Shown here piece after piece: positions 1-7,656 of a stretch of 46,068 nucleotides of DNA. The notes below the pieces were generated by a model. It searched no databases and had not been told where the DNA came from. It worked only from the letters and a program-made list of their open reading frames with translations. Numbering within the stretch: the first letter of the stretch is position 1; each line of letters starts with the position of its first letter. Made by a program: the position numbers and the translations under genes. The DNA lies in NCBI GenBank assembly GCA_022394775.1, contig JAGFCB010000171.1:1-46068 (forward strand), written 5' to 3'. The DNA comes from Candidatus Poribacteria bacterium (GTDB lineage Bacteria > Poribacteria > WGA-4E > WGA-3G).

Positions 1-39
1 TATTCTCAATTTTCTAACAATAAAGTAAGGAGAAAATTC

Positions 40-387
40 ATGGCAACTACGATTCGCCAAAAAGACGGTGTCGCAATTTTGGAGCCGAACGGAAAGATAA
101 TGGGGGCATCCGTATCAGAGTTACGAGACGTGATCACGTCTCAGATAGATGCGTCCGATGAGCCGCGTATCCTCATCAATTTCGAGCGTGTCACGATGAT
201 GGACAGTTCTGGTCTTGGGACGCTGATGGGTGCGCATGTCGCTGCGACGCGTAAGAACGGTCGTATCGGTGTCATCCATGTTGGAAAAAACATCAAAAAT
301 CTGATTGTCCGGAGTCGACTCGTCAGTATTTTTGAACATTTTGAAAGCGAGGATGAGGCGGTTTCTGGGTTATCAAATGAGAGTTAA
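40..387 (+). CDS. STAS-domain anti-sigma factor antagonist (copy A)
   Basis: A 115-residue single-domain STAS protein of the SpoIIAA/RsbV type. In such systems the unphosphorylated STAS protein binds an anti-sigma kinase and frees a sigma factor or other partner. The phosphorylation-site signature DSSGLG lies at residues 55-60, and Ser56 or Ser57 is the expected target. An AAGGAG ribosome site at 27-32 sits seven bases before the ATG. It is followed by a second STAS gene 65 bp downstream and a stress protein and kinase beyond that, so it belongs to a partner-switching block. It is very close to the STAS protein at 17106-17456 (shared segments around ILEP-GKI and LVSIFEHFESE), which indicates a recent duplication. 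The partner is not identifiable from sequence alone. Confidence 0.9.
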   Translation: MATTIRQKDGVAILEPNGKIMGASVSELRDVITSQIDASDEPRILINFERVTMMDSSGLGTLMGAHVAATRKNGRIGVIHVGKNIKNLIVRSRLVSIFEHFESEDEAVSGLSNES

Positions 388-452
388 TCGGCAAAATTAA
401 GAGAACGCGCCCGCGATCCAAGCCAACTGTAGCATTTAGGAGTACATACATT

Positions 453-803
453 ATGGCAATCACCGTGTCTGAGAGAGAAGAGGTCGTTATTTTTCGGCTG
501 AGCGGTAGGGTTATCTCCCCGGGTATCGAAGAATTTTCGAGGACCATGGAGGAGGCACTTGCGATGCTTACTCCGCCACCGAGGCTGGTGTTTGACTTTA
601 AAGAGGTAACCGGAATGGATAGTTCTGGGCTCGGCGCACTCATGAAAGTTTATACCGAGATTCATCCGCAGGGCGGGAAGATTGCGGTGATTAATGTCAA
701 CAAACATGTCAAAAACTTGATTGTCATGGCGCGATTAATCACCGTCTTCAAAAATTTTGAGAGTGAAGATGATGCTGTTGCTGCCTTGCTGGACCATCCG
801 TAG
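453..803 (+). CDS. STAS-domain anti-sigma factor antagonist (copy B)
   Basis: A 116-residue STAS protein with the motif DSSGLG at 56-61, so it keeps the phosphoacceptor serine. It shares its overall pattern with copy A (KNLIV, F-NFESED) but is more diverged, especially in the first 50 residues (IFRLSGRVISPG). It lies 65 bp after copy A on the same strand and is likely co-transcribed. Role inferred from the family: reversible phosphorylation by an RsbW-like kinase and dephosphorylation by a PP2C phosphatase, both of which are encoded a few kilobases downstream. Confidence 0.88.
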   Translation: MAITVSEREEVVIFRLSGRVISPGIEEFSRTMEEALAMLTPPPRLVFDFKEVTGMDSSGLGALMKVYTEIHPQGGKIAVINVNKHVKNLIVMARLITVFKNFESEDDAVAALLDHP

Positions 804-902
804 TTTATGATTGTAGCCTGTTCGCGAGGTGCCTTGTGTTAAACGGATGTCAATAGCCAGTCAGTGCTGTTCGGTTGCCTCGCATCTATAAGGAAATGTC
901 TC

Positions 903-1664
903 ATGATTAAAAATATCCTCGTTGCCATTGGCGATACGGATTACGAAAAAAATGCCTTTGAGTACGCTGGTCAATTGGCGGTGCTTTTAGGTACACATCT
1001 ATCGTGCGTTTTCTTTCAAGATAGCAGCCACGGTGGGAATGCTGATGTCGCAGAGACTGTGCTCCGTCGAACAGAAGCGGAATGCTCCCTCTACGATTTC
1101 CTTGATTATCACGTTGAATCGATTGCCGGTAACCCGCGACAGATGATATGTGAACAGGCGCGTTCCGCTGACCTCGTTGTTGTTGGACTTCCTGAAGATG
1201 TGAGAAAGCGTCGACTCAAGCTAATTCAAAACCAAATTGACGATGTCCTACAGCATATCACGCGCCCCATCATCGTGGTACACGAACAGTGCACACTTTT
1301 ACGAAAAATTCTCGCTGTCCATCACGGCGACACCTATTCTGACCACGCTTTGGGTCTTGTCGCAGAGGTCGGAGAATTGACAAAGGCGGGTATCGTTGGT
1401 CTCGCACTTTCAAGTACACAGCCAGAAGCAACACAGATTAAGCAGCAGATGGAAGCGTACTTGAAATACTATGACGTGCAAACCGATTTCCTCACCGCTC
1501 GTGGTTTTACGGTCGCAAATATCTTGGAAAACGCAGAGGAAAATGATTGTGATCTCATCGCGTTGAGTGCGAGCCATCACGGTAGGTTGTACGAACTTGT
1601 TTTTCAAAGCACCACACAGACTGTTGTCAAACTCGCGAACCGGGCAGTTTTGGTAACGAGATAA
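903..1664 (+). CDS. Tandem universal stress protein (UspA family)
   Basis: About 253 residues containing two UspA domains in tandem (roughly 1-140 and 145-253). The N-terminus MIKNILVAIGDTD is the classic first strand of the fold and the C-terminus VVKLANRAVLVTR is the classic last strand. A longer reading from 864 is possible, but AGGA at 891-894 is well placed for the ATG at 903 and the family normally begins with this strand, so I chose 903. UspA proteins are cytoplasmic and often bind ATP; the glycine-rich ATP loop is not clearly intact here, so nucleotide binding is uncertain. Its place between STAS proteins and a sensor kinase suggests a stress-response role. Confidence 0.85.
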   Translation: MIKNILVAIGDTDYEKNAFEYAGQLAVLLGTHLSCVFFQDSSHGGNADVAETVLRRTEAECSLYDFLDYHVESIAGNPRQMICEQARSADLVVVGLPEDVRKRRLKLIQNQIDDVLQHITRPIIVVHEQCTLLRKILAVHHGDTYSDHALGLVAEVGELTKAGIVGLALSSTQPEATQIKQQMEAYLKYYDVQTDFLTARGFTVANILENAEENDCDLIALSASHHGRLYELVFQSTTQTVVKLANRAVLVTR

Positions 1665-1715
1665 ACCGTTTGGAAGTCGCGTAGCGCGGCTATCTCGTCC
1701 CTTGTGGAGGCAGAC

Positions 1716-4052
1716 ATGGCGCTTAAAGACACAACTCACAAGCACATATTATCAGGGGACCCCATTGATTCTTACTGTCTTCTGGAGATTTCCACAGATA
1801 TGTTCGGATGTGTAAGTTGTGACGGTAGTTTCGTTCCCGTCAATTCCGCGTGGGAAGATACTGTCGGGTTCACTACGTTAGAACTCCAAAATCAGCCGTG
1901 GTATACGTTTATACATCCGGAAGACAGACAGGACGCGCGTGCCAAAATTGAGATAATTGAAACTGGCGAACGCGATAGCGTTACCTTTGAGAACCGTTTT
2001 CAGTGCAAGGATGAATCCTACAAGTGGTTAAAATGGCGTGCCATAAAGCCACCTAAAAAACAATTTTGTTACGTCGTGGCAACGGATATTAGCCAACAAA
2101 AGCGGCTGGAAGCCCAGTTAAAAGAGGGTGAAACTCGATTCCAACAGTTAGCAGTCAAACATGTTCAAGAGGGTGATCTGTTACATACCCTCATGGAAAA
2201 TACGCCCGACCATATCTACTTTAAGGACACAGAGAGTCGGTTCATCCGAATCAACCGTTCTTTGGCAGATCGGTTCGGGTTAAAAAATCCAGCGGACGCG
2301 GTTCAAAAAACAGATTTTGATTTCTTTACGCGTGAGCATGCGCAGCAGGCGTACCAGGATGAGCAAACTGTTATTGAATCTGGGAAACCTATTGAGGGTA
2401 TACAAGAAAAAGAGACATGGCCCGATGAACAAGATACGTGGGCATCAACGACGAAAGTTCCGATTCGCGATAGAGAGGGTCGTATTATTGGAACGTGTGG
2501 TATTTCGCGGGATATAACCGAGTACTACCGTGCGCAACAAGCCGTTCGGGATTCTGAGGCAAATTGGCGTTCCCTTGTTGAAAGTGTCCCTGATATTATT
2601 TCAACGATTACCCTTGATTATTGTATTGAGTTTATTAACAGATTGCCCCCTAATCTCGGATTAAAACCCAAAGATATGGTTGGGAAAAGCGTTTTTGATT
2701 TTCTTCCCGCAGAGCATCATGAGCGGCTTAAAGAAGCCTGCGCAAAAGTCATTGAAACTGGCGAACTGGCTACTTATGAAGTTCAAGGACTGATTAGTGG
2801 ATTTTGGTATGCCTCCTGCATCGGTCCGATCCAGCAGGACGGTGAACTCGTTGGGTTCGTGATGGCATCAACGAATATCACGGAGCGGAAGCAAGCGGAA
2901 ATTGAATTACAGCAAAGTGAAGAACGTTTTCGGCGGGCGGTCTTGAGCGCGCCACTACCTATCATGATTCACGCTGAAAATGGTGAAGTCCTGCAAATCA
3001 GTCGCGCATGGACCGAGTTAACGGGATATACACTCGAAGATATACCCACAATCTCAGAATGGCTTGAGCAGTCGGATCGTGAGGAAGCTGAGGAGATCGA
3101 AGCACATTTTGCGCATCTGTACAGTTCCCAGGAACGTGTGGCGGAAGGTGAGTACGTCATTTTTACGAAGTCCGGCAAAAGGCAGATTTGGGAATTTAGT
3201 TCGTCGCTGCTCGGTACCCTTCCAGATAAGAGACATCTGGGTATTAGCATGGCGCTGGACATTACGGAGCGGATAAAGACCCAAAAGGCGATGCAGCAAG
3301 CCAAGGAGACCGCGGAATACGCGAGTCGCGCGAAAAGTGATTTTCTCGCGAATATGAGTCATGAACTGCGGACCCCCTTAAATGCGATTATTGGGTTCGC
3401 CGAGATTCTGCGAGATGAACTTGTCGGAGAAATCAACGATGAGCAGCGGGAATGCGTCAGCGACATCCATATTAGTGGTGAACATCTGTTGGAGATGATT
3501 AACGATATTCTTGATCTTTCAAAGATTGAAGCCGGAAAAATGGTACTACAATTGGAGGAATTCTCTATTGTGGAAGCCGTTGAGGAAGTGAACGCGATTA
3601 TTACTGCGCTCGCCGTGCGGAAGAATTTGGAACTTACCTTGGACTACAACCGGAATTGCGAGATTGAAGCGGATCGTGTTAAATTTAAGCAAATCTTCTA
3701 CAATTTATTATCCAATGCGGTAAAGTTTACCCCAGAAGGCGGTAAGGTAGTGACACATCTGGAAATCAGCGATACGGAACTGTGCGCCGAGGTTATTGAT
3801 ACAGGTATAGGCATTTCTGAGGCAGATCAAGCGAAACTTTTCGCACCGTTTACACAGATTGATACGTCGAAATCTCGGCGGTACGGGGGAACCGGACTCG
3901 GTTTGGCATTAACACAGAGGCTCATCATGTTACATGGCGGTGAAATTCGCGTCGAAAGCCATGAGGGAAAAGGAAGCAATTTTACTTTCAGAATTCCTCT
4001 ACAACAAGTGAAGCAAGACACGGATGATACTGGATCTGATGATGCAGTATAG
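1716..4052 (+). CDS. PAS-rich hybrid-type sensor histidine kinase (no receiver)
   Basis: About 778 residues, no membrane segment, hence a cytoplasmic sensor kinase. Four PAS-like domains follow each other (approximately 15-135, 160-275, 285-395 and 405-530), several ending in the PAC-type D-T-E-R-K/Q linker. The HisKA domain has the phosphorylated histidine in SHELRTPLN (His549), followed by an HATPase domain with N box (NLLSNAVKFTP), DTGIGI and GGTGLGLAL. A GTG at 1704 is in frame, but GGAGG at 1706-1710 lies five bases before ATG 1716, so that start is preferred. The next two genes encode receivers, so phosphotransfer to 4092-4511 and/or 4508-5698 is likely. The ligand is unknown. Confidence 0.93.
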   Translation: MALKDTTHKHILSGDPIDSYCLLEISTDMFGCVSCDGSFVPVNSAWEDTVGFTTLELQNQPWYTFIHPEDRQDARAKIEIIETGERDSVTFENRFQCKDESYKWLKWRAIKPPKKQFCYVVATDISQQKRLEAQLKEGETRFQQLAVKHVQEGDLLHTLMENTPDHIYFKDTESRFIRINRSLADRFGLKNPADAVQKTDFDFFTREHAQQAYQDEQTVIESGKPIEGIQEKETWPDEQDTWASTTKVPIRDREGRIIGTCGISRDITEYYRAQQAVRDSEANWRSLVESVPDIISTITLDYCIEFINRLPPNLGLKPKDMVGKSVFDFLPAEHHERLKEACAKVIETGELATYEVQGLISGFWYASCIGPIQQDGELVGFVMASTNITERKQAEIELQQSEERFRRAVLSAPLPIMIHAENGEVLQISRAWTELTGYTLEDIPTISEWLEQSDREEAEEIEAHFAHLYSSQERVAEGEYVIFTKSGKRQIWEFSSSLLGTLPDKRHLGISMALDITERIKTQKAMQQAKETAEYASRAKSDFLANMSHELRTPLNAIIGFAEILRDELVGEINDEQRECVSDIHISGEHLLEMINDILDLSKIEAGKMVLQLEEFSIVEAVEEVNAIITALAVRKNLELTLDYNRNCEIEADRVKFKQIFYNLLSNAVKFTPEGGKVVTHLEISDTELCAEVIDTGIGISEADQAKLFAPFTQIDTSKSRRYGGTGLGLALTQRLIMLHGGEIRVESHEGKGSNFTFRIPLQQVKQDTDDTGSDDAV

Positions 4053-4091
4053 AGCGGTTATACCACTGCTGTTTTGAACAGAGGACAACCT

Positions 4092-4511
4092 GTGAAAACT
4101 GAAAAACCACCTTCAGCCAGAGGAGAGGTAGAAACACCAAAGCGAATCTTGGTAATTGAAGACCAGGAGTTAAACCGAAAAGTTGTACGGATTGTCCTAC
4201 AATCAAAAGGCTATACAGTCGTGGAAGCGACTGATGCGGCGGAGGCGATTGCCAGTTTAGAAGACACAATACCGCAACTGATTCTTATGGATATTGCTTT
4301 ACCTGGACAAAGTGGCGAGGATTTAACGAGGCGGATCAAAGCGAATTTGGCGTGGGTAGGTATACCGATTATCGCGCTAACTGCTGCAGCGATGTCTGGC
4401 GACAGAGAACGCATCCTCAAAGCAGGCTGCGATGATTATCTCAGTAAGCCAATTGACATCAACATACTGGTTGAACGGGTAGAAACCCATCTCAGAAGGA
4501 CAGAAACATGA
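4092..4511 (+). CDS. Single-domain response regulator (CheY-like)
   Basis: A 139-residue protein that is essentially one receiver domain, preceded by about 15 unstructured residues. It shows the acidic pair in VIEDQE, the phosphoacceptor Asp67 in LILMDIALPG, the T in IALTA and the conserved lysine in LSKPID. There is no output domain, so it probably relays phosphate or binds a partner. The start is a GTG at 4092 with GAGGA at 4081-4085; an upstream TTG at 4074 has no good ribosome site. The stop overlaps the next start as ATGA (4508-4511), which implies translational coupling to the receiver-phosphatase. Confidence 0.9.
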   Translation: MKTEKPPSARGEVETPKRILVIEDQELNRKVVRIVLQSKGYTVVEATDAAEAIASLEDTIPQLILMDIALPGQSGEDLTRRIKANLAWVGIPIIALTAAAMSGDRERILKAGCDDYLSKPIDINILVERVETHLRRTET

Positions 4512-5698
4512 ACGATGAAATGACTTCTGAACAGCAAGAAACGGCGAAAATCCTCGTTGTTGATGATGAACCGCGAAATGTCAAAATTCTCCAAATTCAG
4601 TTAAATGCGCGAGGATACACAGTCTACACAGCTGCAGATGGACTTGAGGCACTTGATATTGTAGAGAAAGAGATGCCAGATCTCATTTTGTTGGATATCA
4701 ACATGCCGAAGATGGACGGATTTGAGGTCGTCAAACGCATACGAAAAAATAAAACGACTGAATTTATTCCGATTGTAATGATCACAGCACTGCGCGACAC
4801 ACGCGAAAATCGGATTAAGTCTATTGAATCAGGTGCCGACGATTTTATTGAGAAGCCGTTTGATAGCTTGGAAGTACTGGCACGGGTCCGATCTCTGTTG
4901 CGAATTAAGCAGTACCAAGACACGCTTGCGGAACATAACGCCCGATTGGAAGAAGAACTCCAAATGGCACGAAGCATTCAAGAGATACTGATACCTCAAG
5001 ATGGGGTACAGGAGTTATCGGGATTTCGCATCGCTTCCCGCTGTTGCCCTGAAATGGCTGTTGGCGGGGATTTTTTTGATATCTGGGAAATCGCGCCGAA
5101 CCGACTCGGCGTTTTTATTTCTGATGTTATGGGACACGGCGTTTCAGCGGCTTTCGTAACGGTTTTCATCAAAACGATTTTGGCGGAATTCCAGGAACAA
5201 ATTGAGGATAATCCCGGATACCTGCTTGAAATACTAAATACGCGTTTCAACGATTTGATTAGTTCACGGCTGTTCATGTTTGCAACTGCCTTCTGCGGTA
5301 TTATTAATCTGGATAAAGAGGAACTCGTTTGTGCAAATGCCGGGCATTCGTTCCCGCTCTTATATAACGCTGACAAGCAGACATATCACACCATTGGCGA
5401 TAAAAATACGGGAAATGGGTTGGGGATTTGGCAAGAATCGGTTTATGAGACGCAGTGCTATCCATTTGACCGATCAAGTAGGATATTTCTCTATACAGAT
5501 GGTGTTTATGAATCTAAAAACCCGGAAGGCGAAGAGTTTACAGCCGAACGGCTCGAAGAATTGGTGCGCGCTTGCACAGATCAGCCTGCTGCCAAACTTA
5601 TTGCTAACGTTTCAGAAGCTATTGATGTCTTTACTGATACCTGCCCTAAGGAAGACGATCTGACCCTCATTGCTATTGAAGTTGCCGGAGTAGACTAA
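4508..5698 (+). CDS. Response regulator with PP2C/SpoIIE-type serine phosphatase output
   Basis: 396 residues. A receiver domain (about 12-130, phosphoacceptor Asp63 in LILLDINMPKMDG, KPFD lysine) is joined by a short coiled coil (about 135-165) to a PPM/SpoIIE phosphatase domain. Metal-binding residues are seen in GGDFFDIW (Asp188, Asp191), SDVMGHG, NAGH, LYTDGVYE and a closing DDLTLI. The architecture matches the RssB/RsbU-like regulators that dephosphorylate STAS antagonists when activated. It is coupled to the receiver gene before it and closes the kinase operon. The likely substrates are the STAS proteins at 40-803 and/or 6171-6515. Its stop interlocks with the convergent RsbW-like gene (CTAA at 5695-5698). 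Confidence 0.93.
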   Translation: MNDEMTSEQQETAKILVVDDEPRNVKILQIQLNARGYTVYTAADGLEALDIVEKEMPDLILLDINMPKMDGFEVVKRIRKNKTTEFIPIVMITALRDTRENRIKSIESGADDFIEKPFDSLEVLARVRSLLRIKQYQDTLAEHNARLEEELQMARSIQEILIPQDGVQELSGFRIASRCCPEMAVGGDFFDIWEIAPNRLGVFISDVMGHGVSAAFVTVFIKTILAEFQEQIEDNPGYLLEILNTRFNDLISSRLFMFATAFCGIINLDKEELVCANAGHSFPLLYNADKQTYHTIGDKNTGNGLGIWQESVYETQCYPFDRSSRIFLYTDGVYESKNPEGEEFTAERLEELVRACTDQPAAKLIANVSEAIDVFTDTCPKEDDLTLIAIEVAGVD

Positions 5699-6150
5699 AG
5701 TTTAAGGTTGTTCGGTTTTAGGAGTTCAAAAATGACTCGAACATCTGTTCCACCTACCGCGTTGGATTGTATCTCATAAGTATCCGCGAGCGATTTAGCA
5801 ATGAAAATACCGTGTCCACTTTCGCTGCTTGGGGAACGATTTGCTTCAATTTCTGCGAGTCTTTCATGCGTTAACCAACTTTTTTCGCCTGTATGCCGTG
5901 AACCGGTGTCCCTCACTAAAATTTCAAGCGAGTGTGTGTCAATCCTGATTCGTAATTTAACACCGACTGTAGCATCAATGGAACCGTGGTGTACTGCATT
6001 GCTGCAGATTTCATCAAGGACCAGTTGGATGTCTGCCACACGTTTTCTGGAGAATCCGAGGCTTTGTGCAAGGTTACCAATAAATGCCCGAACAGGTTCT
6101 ATGTAGAAAGCGGCACTCGGAATTTTAAGTTTGATGTCTGATTTTGCCAT
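5695..6150 (-). CDS. RsbW-like anti-sigma factor / serine kinase (HATPase_c_2)
   Basis: A 151-residue GHKL ATPase domain protein. The N box LDEICSNAVHHG (Glu47, Asn51), the Asp81 in VRDTGS and the GHGIFIAKSLAD lid region are all present. There is no histidine-kinase dimerisation domain, as expected for SpoIIAB/RsbW-type proteins, which bind a sigma factor and phosphorylate a STAS antagonist. It lies 20 bp after the STAS gene at 6171-6515 on the same strand, the usual antagonist-kinase order, and converges on the phosphatase gene. Whether its client is the sigma factor at 15667-16317 or something else cannot be told. Confidence 0.9.
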   Translation of the reverse strand: MAKSDIKLKIPSAAFYIEPVRAFIGNLAQSLGFSRKRVADIQLVLDEICSNAVHHGSIDATVGVKLRIRIDTHSLEILVRDTGSRHTGEKSWLTHERLAEIEANRSPSSESGHGIFIAKSLADTYEIQSNAVGGTDVRVIFELLKPNNLKL

Positions 6151-6170
6151 GTACTAAAATTTACTTTGTT

Positions 6171-6515
6171 TTAAAATGCGGCGAGGGCACTGTTTTCTGA
6201 CTCGTAAATTTCGACAACGCTGGAAGCACCGATTAAATTGAAAGTACGCGTCAGGTTATCCTCAAGCGCGCAAATCTTAAGGTCACCACCGCTTTGGCGA
6301 AGCCGTTTGGCGACACCTACAAGCGCACCGACAGCCGTACTATTGATATGGCTTACCTCACTGAGGTTGACAACAACTTTTTCGACCTTCTCTGCTAAGA
6401 GATCCTCAAGTACCTTCCGTAAGTCAGATGCTGCGTAACTACTCAAGTCTGTTTTTATCTCAAGGATTTTGATGCCAGACTCTTCGCGGAGTTCCATTAA
6501 TTTTGTCGAATCCAT
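6171..6515 (-). CDS. STAS-domain anti-sigma factor antagonist (RsbV-like)
   Basis: A 114-residue STAS protein. The phosphorylation site reads INSTAVG (Ser59/Thr60), with asparagine replacing the usual aspartate; this occurs in some family members. GAGAGGT precedes the ATG with good spacing. It is the first gene of a two-gene minus-strand operon with the RsbW-like kinase, driven by the promoter at 6567-6595. It is only distantly similar to STAS copies A, B and C in this window, so it may be the dedicated partner of the adjacent kinase. Confidence 0.88.
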   Translation of the reverse strand: MDSTKLMELREESGIKILEIKTDLSSYAASDLRKVLEDLLAEKVEKVVVNLSEVSHINSTAVGALVGVAKRLRQSGGDLKICALEDNLTRTFNLIGASSVVEIYESENSALAAF

Positions 6516-6566
6516 AGAAATTACCTCTCGTAAATTGAAGTTAGTTACGATACTGGGAACCTTTTA

Positions 6567-6595
6567 ATTTTATCCCAGATCGATAAAAAAGTCAA
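6567..6595 (-). promoter_or_regulatory. Sigma-70-type promoter for the RsbV/RsbW-like operon
   Basis: On the minus strand, TTGACT (6595-6590) and TAAAAT (6572-6567) are separated by exactly 17 bp, about 50 bp upstream of the STAS start codon. The match to the housekeeping consensus is good; activity is inferred. Confidence 0.6.
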
Positions 6596-6803
6596 GCGAA
6601 ATTCTTCGGTCGGATTAGCAATTAACTGGAGTTACCGCCTCGGCAAACGACGCTAATACAACCCGTAAAACTGTATAAAGACTATTATTTATCCTATTAA
6701 TTGTATTAATCTATTGTTCTCTATATGGTAAATTAGCATAATTCAAAGGATAAATCAAGGTGAAATAAATTTTTCAAAGGCAGTAATTTAATGTAGGTTC
6801 GAT

Positions 6804-6839
6804 AACAAAAACTCAACCTAAACGTAGATTAGGTTGAGT
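6804..6839 (-). terminator. Rho-independent terminator after the anchored protein gene
   Basis: Perfect 11-bp stem (ACTCAACCTAA at 6811-6821 with its complement at 6829-6839), a 7-base loop and, reading on the minus strand, a T-rich tail complementary to 6804-6810. It lies about 75 bp after the stop of the gene at 6916-7389. Confidence 0.8.
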
Positions 6840-6915
6840 CGTTAGCGTACAAAAAGCCGCCGATTTACGCGGAGATGCCAATTGTCGATGCGTCATTGTG
6901 TTCGGATGTTATGAG

Positions 6916-7389
6916 TTAAGGTTTCAATACACGCGCTTCATCAAATTTATTGACTAAGTAAGCAACACCGTCCCCTTCAGCGATCCCTAAGACAATCTTA
7001 GCTTTTCCGTCAGGGGCGAAAAGTGATAAGACCCCACCTCCTTCATTAACCATAAGAGAGGCGCCGGTTTTCTCTTTTGACCCTTGAGTTGTCACAACGC
7101 CATTACCCTCGGCAACCAAAATAGAAGCGGCACCTGCTCCCTTTGGACCATAAGTTATCACGCGTCCACCACTTCGGTTCCAAGAGATATGAACTCGGGG
7201 ATCCATATCATCACTCATAACCGTTATATCCTTACGCACGATTAACTCTCGGACAGTCAGTTTATCAATCGTTTCATATCCAAGTTGTGCTGTGGTATCA
7301 TTGTTTATGTTCCCAAACATAAAACCCGCGAGGGTCAGCAATCCACCTAAAAACATATATTTCAACTTTTCGCGCAATCTAAACTTCAT
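6916..7389 (-). CDS. Membrane-anchored exported protein of unknown function
   Basis: About 157 residues. A perfect AGGAGG precedes the ATG at 7389, so this start is preferred over an in-frame ATG at 7470. A positively charged N-terminus and one hydrophobic segment (about 12-30) suggest an inner-membrane anchor or uncleaved signal. The remainder is glycine-rich with beta-type repeats (segments around ASILVAEGNGVV, ASLMVNEGGGVL, KIVLGIAEGDGVA), i.e. three similar modules of about 25-30 residues ending in GxGV. I do not recognise a named family. It has its own terminator and is transcribed divergently from the S1-domain gene. Confidence 0.7.
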   Translation of the reverse strand: MKFRLREKLKYMFLGGLLTLAGFMFGNINNDTTAQLGYETIDKLTVRELIVRKDITVMSDDMDPRVHISWNRSGGRVITYGPKGAGAASILVAEGNGVVTTQGSKEKTGASLMVNEGGGVLSLFAPDGKAKIVLGIAEGDGVAYLVNKFDEARVLKP

Positions 7390-7460
7390 TGAATCCTCCT
7401 TGCTTGAAAAAAGTTTGCGAGATGCCTCAGAACAGTACCCAAAAGCGTTCTTCAATGCAT

Positions 7461-7469
7461 ATTGTATCA
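7461..7469 (-). promoter_or_regulatory. Possible extended -10 promoter
   Basis: Minus strand TGATACAAT (7469-7461), an extended -10 with no clear -35, about 70 bp upstream of the start at 7389. Plausible only. Confidence 0.35.
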
Positions 7470-7528
7470 TTTTTCTGTGAGATGGACGACTTTTTTCTTC
7501 TCCTTGAAAACATATCGAAAAATTCTTG

Positions 7529-7557
7529 TTGCTTTTGTTTTATATTTATGATATACT
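7529..7557 (+). promoter_or_regulatory. Promoter for the S1-domain protein gene
   Basis: TTGCTT (7529-7534), 17-bp spacer, TATACT (7552-7557). It lies about 100 bp upstream of the start codon, leaving a sizeable leader. The start codon at 7657 has only a weak AGG upstream. Confidence 0.5.
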
Positions 7558-7656
7558 ATTGCGTAACCGATTTGGAAGTGTTCAAAGCACTTTGAATATA
7601 AGGAGGAACTGGCGGATTAACGCGGTTACGCGTTTTTAAATGGACCAGGTATCTTA

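Larger units (their letters stand above)
6516..6915. other. Intergenic region, AT-rich
   Basis: A 400-bp stretch between two minus-strand genes. It holds the promoter at 6567-6595 and the terminator at 6804-6839. The AT-rich middle (about 6600-6800) shows no convincing ORF or RNA structure. Confidence 0.6.
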
